64,000 nt of DNA from NCBI RefSeq assembly GCF_000002875.2, contig NC_009417.2:1-64000 (forward strand), given 5' to 3'. Each line of letters starts with the position of its first letter. Within the stretch, counting starts at the first letter, position 1. The position numbers and the translations under genes were made by a program. A model generated the notes under the pieces. It had not been told where the DNA came from and made no database searches. It worked only from the letters and a program-made list of their open reading frames with translations. This DNA is from Leishmania infantum JPCM5. Taxonomy: Eukaryota; Euglenozoa; Kinetoplastea; Trypanosomatida; Trypanosomatidae. Below are positions 38,099-49,078 of the stretch, piece by piece.

Positions 38099-39442
38099 TC
38101 AGCTGCGTTTGCGGTTCGCCCCGCGACAGTCGTCAGAGGATTCGCCCTTTAGCATCATGATGCTCTCTTTGGTTGACGAGGAAGGCGAATTCAAAGGCAT
38201 AAAGTCGGATGAGCGGGGCCGCTGATGATTTGTGATGAGAGCGACGATGCCGGCCACGAGGCTGCAGACCGTCATGCCGAAAAGGAGACACATATCGAAC
38301 CCGATTGTCGAAGAGAAGTGGCCAATGATGTAGTCCTCGCAAGTCGTGGAGTGTGCCGGTGTAATTCTCATCGACCTATTAGCAAGTGCGCAGGCGGTGG
38401 AGTAGAGCGGGTAGTCCTCGGTGAGGTCAATGTACGCGGTGATCTTTCCGCACTGATCTTGCACCATCTTCGTGATGTCTTCCAAAAAGTCGTTGTTGTC
38501 GCGGTCGCGGCGCCGCTTCACGGCTCTGCCACTCTGCGTCGTGACAAAGCAGAGGGAGCCCCACACCTCCTCATCCGACATCAGCTCCTCCTCACTCACG
38601 TTCAGTGAAGATGTGTTGGTCACGCAGCACGAGCTGAAACCAGAGCAAGGATAAGCGTACTCCCAGAGGCACTGGCTCGCCTCGCCATCCAGCTTTTCCA
38701 ACACGTCGTGAAAGAGCTGGAGTGACGTGTTCTGCCACACGCCCAGCTGCCCACTCAAGAAAACGCGGAGCAGAAAGTAGAGAAGCACGCAGCCGTGGAC
38801 CAACACCAGCAGGCCGTAGCCCATGAGCCACTTGCCTGGCCGCCGTCGCTCCGGATCGCCCAGAACCCACATACCCGCTGCTCCTACCAGCACCGAAGGT
38901 ATGAGCAGCACCTGCAACCCGTGTTGCACCATACCCACCACATGTGGCATCCACGATGTGGGCAGCGCGCTCATTTCCGTCTCACTGACAACTTCGTCGA
39001 GCGATTTCTCTATGCGTGTAACGAGAGACGTCGTGAGAGAAGGTGCAATGAAGAAGACTGTGATGCACCCAAGAAACGATATTGCGAAGAGAATCACTGC
39101 CGCTACAAGAGCCATGCCGGGCTCTGTCAGTGAGAACTGAAACGCCTGCACAAAATGCGCCCAGTGCAGGCGAAACGACGAGAATAGTACTGCCGTTGTA
39201 GAGGTGGGGAACGCGAAGGAGTCAGTGGCGGCATAACCGATGTCTGTCGCCACAGAGGCGGAAGCATCCCTGCGCACTGACGGCGTCGTCGCCGGCTTCC
39301 GCTGCGCACGTAACGGCGCAGCGACGTGAACTTCCACGGCGACGTCGCCCTCCTTATTCATGACGTCAATCCAAGAGCTTGCTAAAATGCCAGGTCGCCG
39401 CGCCTCCCCACCGGGTGCCCGAGTGGTGTCTCCGGTCGGCAT
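38099..39442 (-). CDS. Tetraspanin-like four-pass membrane protein, 447 aa
   Basis: Four hydrophobic segments at about 110-135, 174-195, 205-231 and 382-405. The loop between segments 3 and 4 is large (about 150 residues) with PCSGFSSCC at 265-273, echoing the CCG/CSGF...CC cysteines of tetraspanins, plus N-glycosylation sites (NTS, NVS). Unlike typical tetraspanins, a 40-residue loop lies between segments 1 and 2 and a 100-residue cytoplasmic N-terminus precedes segment 1. The adjacent upstream gene at 41650 is a more canonical tetraspanin. Likely at the plasma or flagellar membrane. The ATG at 39442 (MPTGDTTR) is chosen; an ATG at 39571 adds a hydrophobic 43 residues over a purine-rich region. 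Confidence 0.75.
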   Translation of the reverse strand: MPTGDTTRAPGGEARRPGILASSWIDVMNKEGDVAVEVHVAAPLRAQRKPATTPSVRRDASASVATDIGYAATDSFAFPTSTTAVLFSSFRLHWAHFVQAFQFSLTEPGMALVAAVILFAISFLGCITVFFIAPSLTTSLVTRIEKSLDEVVSETEMSALPTSWMPHVVGMVQHGLQVLLIPSVLVGAAGMWVLGDPERRRPGKWLMGYGLLVLVHGCVLLYFLLRVFLSGQLGVWQNTSLQLFHDVLEKLDGEASQCLWEYAYPCSGFSSCCVTNTSSLNVSEEELMSDEEVWGSLCFVTTQSGRAVKRRRDRDNNDFLEDITKMVQDQCGKITAYIDLTEDYPLYSTACALANRSMRITPAHSTTCEDYIIGHFSSTIGFDMCLLFGMTVCSLVAGIVALITNHQRPRSSDFMPLNSPSSSTKESIMMLKGESSDDCRGANRKRS

Positions 39443-41649
39443 TTTCGAGGCGCACAAAGAGGTGGGAAAGAGAGAGAGCGACAACGGCCCCCGCCGCAAG
39501 CGAAGAAGGGAAAAACAAGAGTGGCACAGGAAAAAGACAGCAGACCTGAGGCAGGTGAAAACGGAATGCAAGGTCGATGGATCCCTGTACAGCGTTTTCC
39601 TTCCCTTCGCCTAGTAACAGAGCAGGGCGCTCTTCCACAAGTCCGGTGCGACAACAACAACGCGCGCAGACACAGCAACCGTAGAGACGCAGTCGAAAAA
39701 AAAAAGAAATACAAAGAGTCCTTTGTGAGCTGGAGCGCGAGTCACAGGAAAGGGTCCGACCAAACCCTAAACGGGGACGAGCGGCAATGATGTGATAACA
39801 GCAGGGGAGAAGGGATGAAAGGGAAGAAGAAGAATGAGGGGAGGGAGGGAGGGAGGCGAGAAGATATCAGTGCAGAAAGAGACGCGTGATGAGTTACAGG
39901 AATCAGAGCACAAAACCAGAGAAGAGAAACACTGAAGAGGGAGGCACACGCGAAAGCAGACAAAAAAAATGAATGCTCAACTCAGCACCGCGGTGCGTGC
40001 GCGTGTAGGCGATGGAGGGGAAGGAGGAGGAGAGAATGAGAGCCGGGTGTCCAGTTGCGTCGGGTCGACTGAGGCGCAGATTGATTCTTTTCTCAAATGT
40101 GCTGACTCGGTCGTGGTGGAGACCCCGCCTTTAGTGGGAAGGGTGCAAACACTATGGTGCAGCCAATGGGTAAGAAAGAGCGAATTCGACTAGGCAATGG
40201 GGACCGGGAAAAAAAAATCAGAAGAGAAGGTGAAACACCAACGCGGACGGAGCTAGAATAGGAACGAAGGGGAGGGAAGCCTCTACGCAAAGGCAAAGGG
40301 AGGTGAGAAGCATACGAGACGGAGAAGGGGGTGGGACAGCGGGCTTGTAGAGATGTGCACCAGCGCATTAAAAGCGCGTGTTCTCAGTGCGACGTAGAGA
40401 AATAGGTATCACGCCTTCCTGGTGACGCCACGGAAAGAGCCAGAAGAAAGAGAAACTGTGATTAGACCAGTAAAACTTCCACGCTTATAATCAGTCGAGG
40501 GATATGGCAGCACGGAGGAAGAACACAAATGAAGAAACAACAGGTGAGGCGCACAGGCCAAGCAGATGGCAGCACGACGACGACGACGACGTGGTATGCC
40601 AAGCAGCTCTGCAACTCTCGCGAGCTTCTCGCCTAATGTCGCAGACTCGGTGCGGCTACGCAGGCTACACAATCAACTATACTTCTCTTGCTGGCGCGCA
40701 CCACCGGCAATGCACGGAGAACAGTGTTGAGCAGAGGCAATACGCCAAAACGAAAAGAGACTCACGAGACACGGTGGCGGCAACACACTTGTACGAGATG
40801 TGTGGCCCTCTTACAGCGCCGGTACACGCGAAGAGCAACGAAGGGCTATCAAAAGGAAAGTAGAGAGAGGCGAGAGGTTGAGGAAACAGATTGCACTGCA
40901 ATAAGGGGAGTAACTACATCGATAACGCACCGTGCGGAAGAAGACGCGGTGCGCGACGGAGAGCATTGGCGTTCACCCTTGCATTCACTACGTCATCCTA
41001 CAAGACCTGGTGTGCGGAGGGCGAGGCGGCGGCGCACTGCAACCAAACAGCAGAGTCGCTCCTCTGTGCACATCTGCTGCTTTCCTTCTCGTTTTGTTCT
41101 GATTTAGTCGATGAAGATGCTGTGTTGGGGTACCGTTGCAGACATCGGTGCTCCCATTGCACGACAACTGCGTTGTCGCGGTTGCTGCTGGACAGCATTT
41201 GCGCACGAGGAGTTGGCAATGTACCAGTGCATTGTCTGGAGCGATGCCAACTCCACTTCTTCGCCTTTCCTCCTGCGTCTTTCGGCACCCGTTCTTCGTT
41301 TCGTTTCTCGATGTCGCCGGTGAGGGCAAAGCGCTCAGCCTTCCGGGGAGTAAGCAAGCAGGGGACCAGCAAAGCAGGTCTGACAGAAACGGGATCGAGC
41401 GGCAGTATTAGCCTACGAATAAAAAAAAAGAACGCGATGAACGCGCGCGTGCGCATCACGCTGCCTGCCCTCTGTACTCCTCGACAGCGCGCAAGATCCA
41501 ACAATGCAGATCCTGCCCTTCCCCTGGATATGGAGGCACACCCATTTACATCTGCCGGCTAACGTGGGTGTGCACCACAGTGAGATCGCGCTGGGCCGTA
41601 GCGGTAATGAGGGAGGAAGGTGGTCAACGAGGGAGGGAAGGCCGGCGCT
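39443..41649. other. Long spacer, purine-rich on the plus strand
   Basis: A long purine tract (about 39796-39862, with several GGGA units) and another at about 40200-40335. A short CGA repeat occurs at 40575-40591. Open frames at 40998-41504 (minus) and 40891-41562 (plus) overlap and neither resembles a protein family. Confidence 0.5.
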
Positions 41650-42573
41650 TTAGAAGCGGTGCAGCATACGATTGTCAATGCGCGGCTTCCATCGTACACT
41701 CGCCATGGTTATGCCGCTGAGAATAAGAAAGAAAAGGGTGCATGACGACGGCAAAAACATTAAAAAGTAAAACCTGGATCTCAGCAACGACGTCAGCACT
41801 GCCTCACATGTCTGATCATACTTAGCGTTCTCAGTCGAGCAACGCGAGGCACACATGGTGTGCGGCCACTCCACCTTCTCGCGCGTGTCGATGTCGAACG
41901 TGGTTCCGTTGGCGGCCTCGAGATAGCAAGCAGTAGGCACCATAACGGCACCTCGAAGCGGGACTTCGTCCAGAGCAGCGCCACGGCAGCACTGCCCTTT
42001 CTTGAAACCGGAGCACTCGAGCTTATTCTCTATGTCGCACACAACACCAGGCTCCGCCGCCACCATCTTTGCCCACACTGCCTGCAGCCCATTGAGATCG
42101 TGAAAACGAGCATAGGTCATGTAGGTCACAAACGTCCCACACACAAGTGCGTACGAGAAGAACAGCGCGGCAAGGAACATCAAAAGGGAAGAGCGTTTGC
42201 AGCAGCAGCTGGCGACGCAGCCGAGTACGCCGGTCGCAAGGATAAGAATACCAGCGGCGAGCACGAGCATACCGCTCGTGGTGCAGGTTGCGCGAAACGA
42301 CGAAAAAGCAGAGAAGCAGCTGGAGAACCACACAAGAACGCCCGCTCCGAAGAGGCTGAGAACGCCTGAAAAAAGGCCGACGAGGGCGCGGTACTTGTTG
42401 AGACGCTGCCACCACGTGCTTTGGTTGAAATTCGGGGCACCGTTTAGTTGCCTGTACACATCGTTCACCCAGTCGATGTCGTCGTTTTCCTCAACCTCCA
42501 TGGAAACACCCGAAGCGAGGGCATTCGGCTCTCCCTCCTCCGTGAGCAGACGAGCGCTATCTAAGATGCTCAT
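41650..42573 (-). CDS. Tetraspanin, 307 aa
   Basis: Classic layout: membrane segments at about 63-85, 100-122, 129-152 and 268-290, a short first loop, and a 115-residue large extracellular loop. That loop has CSGF (187-190), CC (195-196) and further paired cysteines (CYLEAANGTT, CASRC, QTC). Cysteines at the inner end of segment 2 (CVASCCCKR) are likely palmitoylation sites. The N-terminal 60 residues are cytosolic and acidic. Tetraspanins organise membrane microdomains; no direct function is implied. An upstream ATG at 42663 adds 30 residues across the poly-T splice region at 42582-42591, so 42573 is preferred. Confidence 0.85.
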   Translation of the reverse strand: MSILDSARLLTEEGEPNALASGVSMEVEENDDIDWVNDVYRQLNGAPNFNQSTWWQRLNKYRALVGLFSGVLSLFGAGVLVWFSSCFSAFSSFRATCTTSGMLVLAAGILILATGVLGCVASCCCKRSSLLMFLAALFFSYALVCGTFVTYMTYARFHDLNGLQAVWAKMVAAEPGVVCDIENKLECSGFKKGQCCRGAALDEVPLRGAVMVPTACYLEAANGTTFDIDTREKVEWPHTMCASRCSTENAKYDQTCEAVLTSLLRSRFYFLMFLPSSCTLFFLILSGITMASVRWKPRIDNRMLHRF

Positions 42574-43200
42574 TCGAAGGTGAAAAAAAAAACAGATTCG
42601 TGCAGGACGCAATGAAACCTGGAAAAATAAAGTTACGCAGTTGCGCATACATACAGCATGCAAGCCCTACAAGGTGGGGTGCAAGCGTGGGCGTAGAAAC
42701 GTGAGGAGAGAGGGAGAAAAAAAGCGCACGACAAAGAGCGGGACATGGATGGTGAGGCAGAGTAATATCATAACGTGTTTACAACCGCGTTATGACGATC
42801 AAACAACACAACGGAGCGACTTAAAGTAGCCACTTCACCAGGTGACAGTGACGGCGCTCCCGTGGTCGCAGGCGTCAGTCCCAGCAACGTTGAGCATGTA
42901 TGCGCACAGACGATAGCCGGCAAAGGTTGCCTAGAAGCAGCCAATGCAAAGAAGCACAGCCAAGAGGCAAATGTCGGCACGGCTACAGCGCGCTCGACGT
43001 CCAAGGTGGAGAGAGGCAGATCAATTTCGGGCCATGCCTCTGTGTGTGTGTGTGTGTGTGTGTGTCTGTGTTTGTGTCTGTGTATGTGTGAACAAAGGTA
43101 AGATGAGGATTAGGAAGAAGGGGGCAGCCGCTCTTTTTTCGCATGCCTCATCCCATCTTTGCGCGAAATGTGTCCGTCGAGGCGTCGAAGGTGACAAGAA
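42574..43200. other. Spacer with TG microsatellite
   Basis: Poly-A at 42582-42591 (poly-T on the sense strand). A TG-rich tract lies at 43039-43090. No gene seen. Confidence 0.5.
43039..43090. repeat. TG/CA dinucleotide repeat
   Basis: About eleven uninterrupted TG units followed by imperfect TGTCTGTGT units, 3' of the degenerate coding region. Confidence 0.8.
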
Positions 43201-45950
43201 ACTCTGTCATCCCCAAGTGGCCGTACCCACTCCCGTAGAGTGAAAAAGCGCGCTTTCGGTTACCCTGCAAGACGCAGTGCCGTTGTCAGGTGCCTGCGTC
43301 ACCTCACACTCCCTCTCGGTCACCTCGGCGTCGCGTCGATAAACGGAAAAACCTCGATGGCCAAGTAAGAGGCCGCTGCGGCGGCCCGCGGCTGCGGTGT
43401 GAAGTTGAGAGACACCGGATCCGACGATGGTTGCCCTCTCCGCAATCACTCGTAGGTGCGCCGCAGTAAACCTGTGGCGGCTTCGGCATAAAAGGATAGC
43501 AGCCGCGGTGCACCTCTTCCACTGTAAGCGGCCCACTTCGAGGTGTGGCGCGCAGGGTGTTAAGGCTGAAGCGGAGATCCGCGTTAGGGCGTTAGTGCGC
43601 GCACAGCTGCTCGAATATACAGCGCCATACACTGTCACCACCCCACGTGGTAAACCACACGAGGTGTTGCCGCCTGCCTCCCGCGTTGCGCCGCTGCCTC
43701 TAGACGCGCAGGAGCACTGACATGTACATATGTGTCTCCATTCCTTGTGCACGGTCATTCAAGGGGGAGCTGTACGTCTCTCTTCCCCACACGAGGCCAC
43801 ACGAAGTACTACTGTACAGGCTCTTGTTCACAACCCGCAAGAGGCAGCGGTAGCGTAGTCTCACGACTCGCCGGCGAACATGTTGCGCTCAAATCCTAGG
43901 CAGCCAGGGGCGGCTGAAGTGAGCTTACAATGCTCCGCCGACGGTGGCATCAAGCACGGCTAGCCGCGGCTAAGGGATGATAAAGGACCGGTGTACTGCC
44001 CTCCCTGGCCGCACCCCACATTCGACTGCATCCGACGGACGGCTCGCAGCTTTTTCGGCTCCACGCCGAAGGCGACCCTCCCGTAGGTCTCGCGCGTTCC
44101 TGCTTTGCCGCATGACTGCGCCAATGCCTTCACACAAGGCACCGAGACACAGGCGCGAGTGATAGCCCGCTGCACCGGAAAGGCATCAAGTTCAGGCGTC
44201 GCGTTGTTGACCGGCAACACCGCTAACAAGTCTGCTGCGTAGTGGTCTCGGCTCCCCGAGGAAGAGCGGGCGGCTGTGTGGCCCACTGCGCGCGTCGCTG
44301 TCGGACTTGAAAGACGGTAGAGCGCACAACGCCGCCAAGAGGCGCACCGGCGATCGGCAATCCTCCAGGAAGAAGGTAGTGTAGTGCTGCAGCATCGCGT
44401 AGACGGTTGCGAACCAGAAGACTGAGCCAAGCACGGTCGCGTCCTCGCCCGTGACGGGCTGCGGCACCAACTGCAGGTAAGCTACGTGGAACAACAACAG
44501 AGAGACGATGTGCTCAGTGGTAAAGTGCATGCCAGATAGCTCGCGCGTCGGCAGACCATTGTGCGCAATGCTGCCGCACAGAGTCCGCTCTGTGTTGCGT
44601 AGAGAGAGAGAGAGACGAAGTCGCGCCCAGTCCCTGTGCATGATGTTAGGCAAGCTGGAAAGCCGCAACCGCATGAAAGCCCACTCCAGCTGTTCGTAGG
44701 CCTCCTCCTCCAATGAACGCTGTGGAGACGCGTCAGTGCCGCGCACAGTCGCCTTTTGAGTTGCGGCAGTGTAAACAGTTCCGGAGAGGTCGCACGGTGA
44801 AGAGGGAAAGCAACAGGGTAGAAGGCACGACCTCCTTGGACAGATAGAGTCGGAGGTACGCCGCTGCACTGTCACATCCACGTATAGCCTCGCCAGCGGT
44901 GAGGCAGAGCCCTTGTTGCAGAAGTGATAAGGGACAAGGGGGGAGGGGGCAGGAAATTGATTGTCCGCAGCACTTCAGCGTCAGCAGTGCATCGCATTCA
45001 GTCGAGCCTCAGAGTGGTCAATGTCTCCCCGGCAACGGCACCTTGCCCCCCCCGCAATCGAATGAAGCTGTCCCGCGGGCATTGGCTAGGTGCCCGTACG
45101 TTTCGCTGTGGGGTGTTGTACGCAGTGTAGGTGTCGCTAGCAAGGATCGCGTGTACGTGCACGAGCAGTTTCTCGGTGGAGAAGACGAGTCTCAGCCCAC
45201 CGTGGCGTCAACAATGGAGAGCAGGGGAAGATCCACTGCGCCCATACACTTCTCCGCCGTTATTCACGAAACGCAGCACACAACATTTCGCATCGCATCC
45301 TTCACAACGCTGCGGCGCACCGGGTAAAACAGAGCAGACCGCTCACGCCTTTGCAGCTGCGAAAGCTCCGTGGCTCCTGCATCACCTACGCCAGCGTGTT
45401 ACTCTGCTTCCAGTCGTGCAGCAAGCTCCACCACACTGGGACGCACCGTGCGCGCTACTCCGGCACTAACGAGGGCTCTCTGCAAGCAGTGCCAGTGTAG
45501 TTCCACGGCTTATCACATTGAGAATCTGAGAAAAAGAGCGCATCACCGCATACCTCCCGTGGAACGCTGCAGTGAAAGTCCTGTTGCAGGTAAACACCCA
45601 TAACGCCACTCACCTTTCTCAGCAAAGCCGAAATTGGCGTTCGTCAGCTCGCCAGCACATGTGCCGCAGCGCACGTCTGCCGCCGTCAGTTCACAGCTCC
45701 GTTTTCGCCTATTCGACCGTACGCGGACAAGGAAGACGTTCTGGGCAGCGCACTCGACACCGGAGACGCGCCAAAGTGCGTCGCTGCACCGCCACGGTTC
45801 ATCTTGGCCGCCGCCGCTTTGCAGCTCGTCCACGTCGCCTCTACGTCGAGGCCCACATCGCCGCTCATCTCCACCGCGAGGACACGCGTTGTGCAGAGGG
45901 TGAAAACGGGGGCCGTCACCGCACCAAAAAATAAAAAGAAGCAACCAAAG
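43200..45950 (-). pseudogene. Degenerate coding region, possibly a decayed Nrap/NOL6-type gene
   Basis: On the minus strand, protein-like segments appear in shifting frames broken by stops. Examples are VYLQQDFHCSV (about 45555-45595), VRPSVVELAARLEAE (about 45405-45450), RRSVVKDAMRNVVCCVS (about 45270-45322) and a longer stretch at 44300-44760 with MHFTTEHIVSLLLFHVAYLQL and VFWFATVYAMLQHYTTFF. The last resembles the HFxxExVELLVAxxFL...GFLRFLxLLxxFDW region of the Nrap/NOL6/Utp22 family of ribosome-biogenesis factors, but only by eye. Either a gene has decayed here, or there are sequencing indels. The boundaries are approximate. Confidence 0.4.
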
Positions 45951-46574
45951 GCAACGGTAAACGAGAGTAAAACGAAATCACGGGCACTCGGACGCAGTCA
46001 CGGGGAGAGGGAGGCGACAGCTGGAAAGAGAAAGCGATGAGGAACCACGCACAGAGGCGCGGCGTGAAGCGCGTTTTTCTTTTTCGTATTCCACGCGCCT
46101 AGTGTTCACGTCCTCCATTCATCGGCCCCTTACACCCATCGGGGGGAGAAGGGCCTGGGATAAAACAGTGGACAGCAAAAAACAAGAAGCACGTTGCCGT
46201 CGGCCCGAACAGCATCCGTGGACGGTAGTGGCCTTGCGCACTCTTCTGTAGCTGCTTCGAAAAAGAAACGACGCTCCATCAGCGGGTGCGGTTTGCTGAG
46301 GCTCGCGTCTACCCACGTTGAGCACTACCCCCATCCAGCTCCCTTCTCTTTACCGACAGCCAAGCCGCAGCACCGCGCCGGCCTCTCCCGTTCTCTTACG
46401 CATCACGCTTTAAGGGAGCGGGCAGAAGGAGCAAGGCATCTTTGTACCAAAATGTTGTCGCTGAGGGGGTGCTGCTCTACGAGCCGCACTTCCAAAAACT
46501 AAATCGTCCCACACGTGTGCGGCACAACACTTGGAGGCGTCCGGTCGTGCTCTTCTTGCTTCGTCCCTAGCGTG
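45951..46574. other. Spacer, no gene seen
   Basis: A/G-rich plus strand at about 45930-46040. No repeat until R1 copy 3. Confidence 0.4.
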
Positions 46575-47183
46575 TGTCCATTCGCTGCCACACAGCATGA
46601 GCCAAGCTCCGCTCGGCCCCCGGCGTGCCACAGGCCCCATCGCCTGGCGCGAAGCAGCCCGAGACACGCACGCATGCAAGCAATGCCCCGACCCAGCCAC
46701 CTCAGCACGGCCCCCGTCTCGAGCTGCGCCCACCCCTCCCCGCTCCGCGGGTCGCCTCATAGCCGCTCCCCCATCATGCCGGTCGCCACCCCGGGTGCAC
46801 CACCATCACCACCCCCCCCGTCCCTACACCTCGGCGTGACGCCCAGGCTGCCCCAACCAGTAGGCAGTGCGAGGGGCGCGTGAGATGCACTCGAGACATG
46901 CTGGCACCTCGGCCCATCGCATGGGTGGCGCAAGCGTACTCTCTGTCGCCGGTCGCTCCGACGCATCCCCGTCCAGGACCTGACCACCGACATCCGCAGT
47001 GATACGTCGCACCCACCTGCCTAGGCGGCAGGCGCTTCACCCTGTCATCACCAGCGGTGGGCTCGGCATTTCGCAGGCACAGGAAGGGAGGGCTGCTTGG
47101 CTTCCCCGCCCCCACTCCCTCCCCCGCGCCGACAGAGCGAGTAGGGGTGTACTGAGCACCGAGATACCACGCACTGAGGTGTC
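46575..47183 (-). repeat. Interspersed repeat R1, copy 3 (SIDER-like)
   Basis: A copy of about 609 bp that ends only 77 bp past the stop of the gene at 47260, so it almost certainly forms that mRNA's 3' UTR. It is flanked by an imperfect 10-bp direct repeat (TTCGTCCCTA at 46560-46569, TTCGCCCCTA at 47186-47195) that could be a target-site duplication. Its C-run is eight long. Confidence 0.8.
47103..47126 (-). other. G-quadruplex motif in R1 copy 3
   Basis: Same four C-runs on the plus strand as in copy 2, so a G-quadruplex motif on the sense strand, about 140 nt past the stop codon of the gene at 47260. Confidence 0.55.
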
Positions 47184-47259
47184 TTTTCGCCCCTACCTGC
47201 GCCATAAGGCGATGTGTGGTGGTCAGGTAGCCGAAGAAGAGAGTGCTGCTCCCCTTTGA

Positions 47260-48924
47260 CTAGAAGGCCGAGAAGTCGTGCTCGCTAACGACGAATCCAG
47301 CCTCGATCGGCATAGTAGCAGCGCACCCCGCGAAGTGGCCTCCTTGTGTGGTGCAACCAGTCCTTGTCATGCAAGGCGATGTTGCATCTTTATCAGTGCT
47401 CGTCGATGAGGAGGCCGGTGCCGATCGTGACAGCCACAGATGGCGCAGGTGTGCGGTCTTCGATGTCGGGTATAGAAGTGAGGTGCTCGCCTGCGGCCCA
47501 GGCACAGCGACAAGCTGGGCGAGGGCAGGCTCAAGTCCCAAAGCTGCGAAAAGGCTGGTGAGTCGGATCAAAAGCCACTCAGCCGCAATGACACTACAGA
47601 TGGTGTCGGTCAAGTCCACTTGTATCGTCGGCGCCATCATGAGCTTCTCCGGTCGTGCCGCTGCGTCTCGTACGCAAACTCGATTCGCGGTCGGCAAAGG
47701 TATCTTCATTGGTGAAGCGCCGTTCATGTCGCGCATCCACTCGGCTACGTGCTCCTCGACGACGCGTAGCACGTCTGATGTCACAGCCGCGCTTTCCTCG
47801 GCGAGGCTTACGACGACAACAAAAGTGGAAGAGAGCTGCCGCTGACGCTCCATGCGCGCGCTTTGCCGTGCCGCGTACCGATGCAGCAGCGGCGAAGTGC
47901 ATCGGCGTGCCAACTCCTTCATGCAGCCCCACCACGAGGCGCTCACGGCACTCGCGCTCTGCGACACCGGCACCGGCGTAGTGATGTGATTGGGATAGAC
48001 GGCGACATCGGCGCGGTTGTAGCGCAGCACTGAGCCAAGTGCTGCGAAAATGTGCAATGGGCTTTGCCAAAGTTGGCAACGCTGGCCGTCTCGCCGGCGC
48101 ATTCCAAGTCCCAGGAGCGACTTCGCGGGCGGCTGCACGGGGGTACACGATGACGGCGCTTCAGCGCTCAGCTTCCATCGACGAAAACTCGCTGCGCTCG
48201 GTGCACCATACTGGCGCACTAGAGCTCCGCAATCACTCACACGACCACCAGCACGAGCCGCTGCCGGCCTCACGTCAATAACTCCCTCAACGTCGTGCAT
48301 GAGCACCATCGCGCGCTTGCCGTCGACTGAGGCACCCACACAGTGACGCGTTACAAACCGCTTCCCGTGCCATCGATACAACTCCACTTCCTGTACATCC
48401 CATGCATCGAGAGCTTGTCCATCCACCTCAGTTATGCTGCGAAACACGACACAGCAGAACGGTTTCACGTCAAAGGGCGCATTCATCTCGTGGCGCTCCT
48501 TCAGCTCTACCCACGCGAACAGAGTAGCCCTTCGCACCTCTGCAGCAAGCCCAACAATCGCGCCGGCTTCGTCATCCTCTACAAAGGTCACAGTGGGGAA
48601 CTCAAGCTCCACCTCATCTGCCACGTCCAGCCACGCCCGCAGGCCTGCCACAGCACACAAGCGCAAGTTCCCCGTCATGTTCACGAGCGCCACGCGTGGC
48701 CGCACAGGCATTGACGCAGGCGCTACATCCTCGTCCTCTCTGCTCCACAGAGCTTGTGACACGCTCGCCTGCTGGTTGTACACGAGGTTGTAGCCAATGT
48801 AGCCGCTTATGCAGGCAATGCCGACCGCAACGGCAACTTTCTGCCGCAGAGAAGGCTCATCCACGACAGGACCATCGCCCGTATCTCCGTCGACGTGCAG
48901 ACCATCTAAGCTGGGTTCCCTCAT
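47260..48924 (-). CDS. Hypothetical membrane-anchored protein, 554 aa (start uncertain, next to an assembly gap)
   Basis: From the ATG at 48924, residues 28-48 (KVAVAVGIACISGYIGYNLVY) form one hydrophobic anchor. The rest appears soluble, with alternating strands and helices (RVALVNMTGNLRLC, LEFPTVTFVED, FVVVVSLAEESAAVTSDVLRVVEEHVAEWM). No catalytic motif recognised; the terminal 60 residues are Ser/Thr/His rich. The frame stays open for 17 codons upstream until the run of N's at 48978-49078, so the true start may be in the gap. The N-terminal anchor suggests an organelle outer membrane or ER protein, an inference. The gene is bracketed by R1 copies 3 and 4 as direct repeats. Confidence 0.72.
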   Translation of the reverse strand: MREPSLDGLHVDGDTGDGPVVDEPSLRQKVAVAVGIACISGYIGYNLVYNQQASVSQALWSREDEDVAPASMPVRPRVALVNMTGNLRLCAVAGLRAWLDVADEVELEFPTVTFVEDDEAGAIVGLAAEVRRATLFAWVELKERHEMNAPFDVKPFCCVVFRSITEVDGQALDAWDVQEVELYRWHGKRFVTRHCVGASVDGKRAMVLMHDVEGVIDVRPAAARAGGRVSDCGALVRQYGAPSAASFRRWKLSAEAPSSCTPVQPPAKSLLGLGMRRRDGQRCQLWQSPLHIFAALGSVLRYNRADVAVYPNHITTPVPVSQSASAVSASWWGCMKELARRCTSPLLHRYAARQSARMERQRQLSSTFVVVVSLAEESAAVTSDVLRVVEEHVAEWMRDMNGASPMKIPLPTANRVCVRDAAARPEKLMMAPTIQVDLTDTICSVIAAEWLLIRLTSLFAALGLEPALAQLVAVPGPQASTSLLYPTSKTAHLRHLWLSRSAPASSSTSTDKDATSPCMTRTGCTTQGGHFAGCAATMPIEAGFVVSEHDFSAF

Positions 48925-48977
48925 CACCGCAACGTCGTAGTGAGGTTTCGATTTGGCTCCGTTATGCGTGTGCAAAG

Positions 48978-49078
48978 NNNNNNNNNNNNNNNNNNNNNNN
49001 NNNNNNNNNNNNNNNNNNNNNNNNNNNNNNNNNNNNNNNNNNNNNNNNNNNNNNNNNNNNNNNNNNNNNNNNNNNNNN
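48978..49078. other. Assembly gap of 101 N
   Basis: Unknown bases separating the 5' flank of the gene at 47260 from R1 copy 4. The gap hides the start of that repeat copy and possibly 5' coding sequence. Real length unknown. Confidence 0.98.

Noticed and set aside
40891..41562. 223-aa plus-strand frame in the tetraspanin spacer
   Set aside because: It overlaps an equally long minus frame, has Cys/Ser/Arg-rich composition and is on the wrong strand for the transcription unit.
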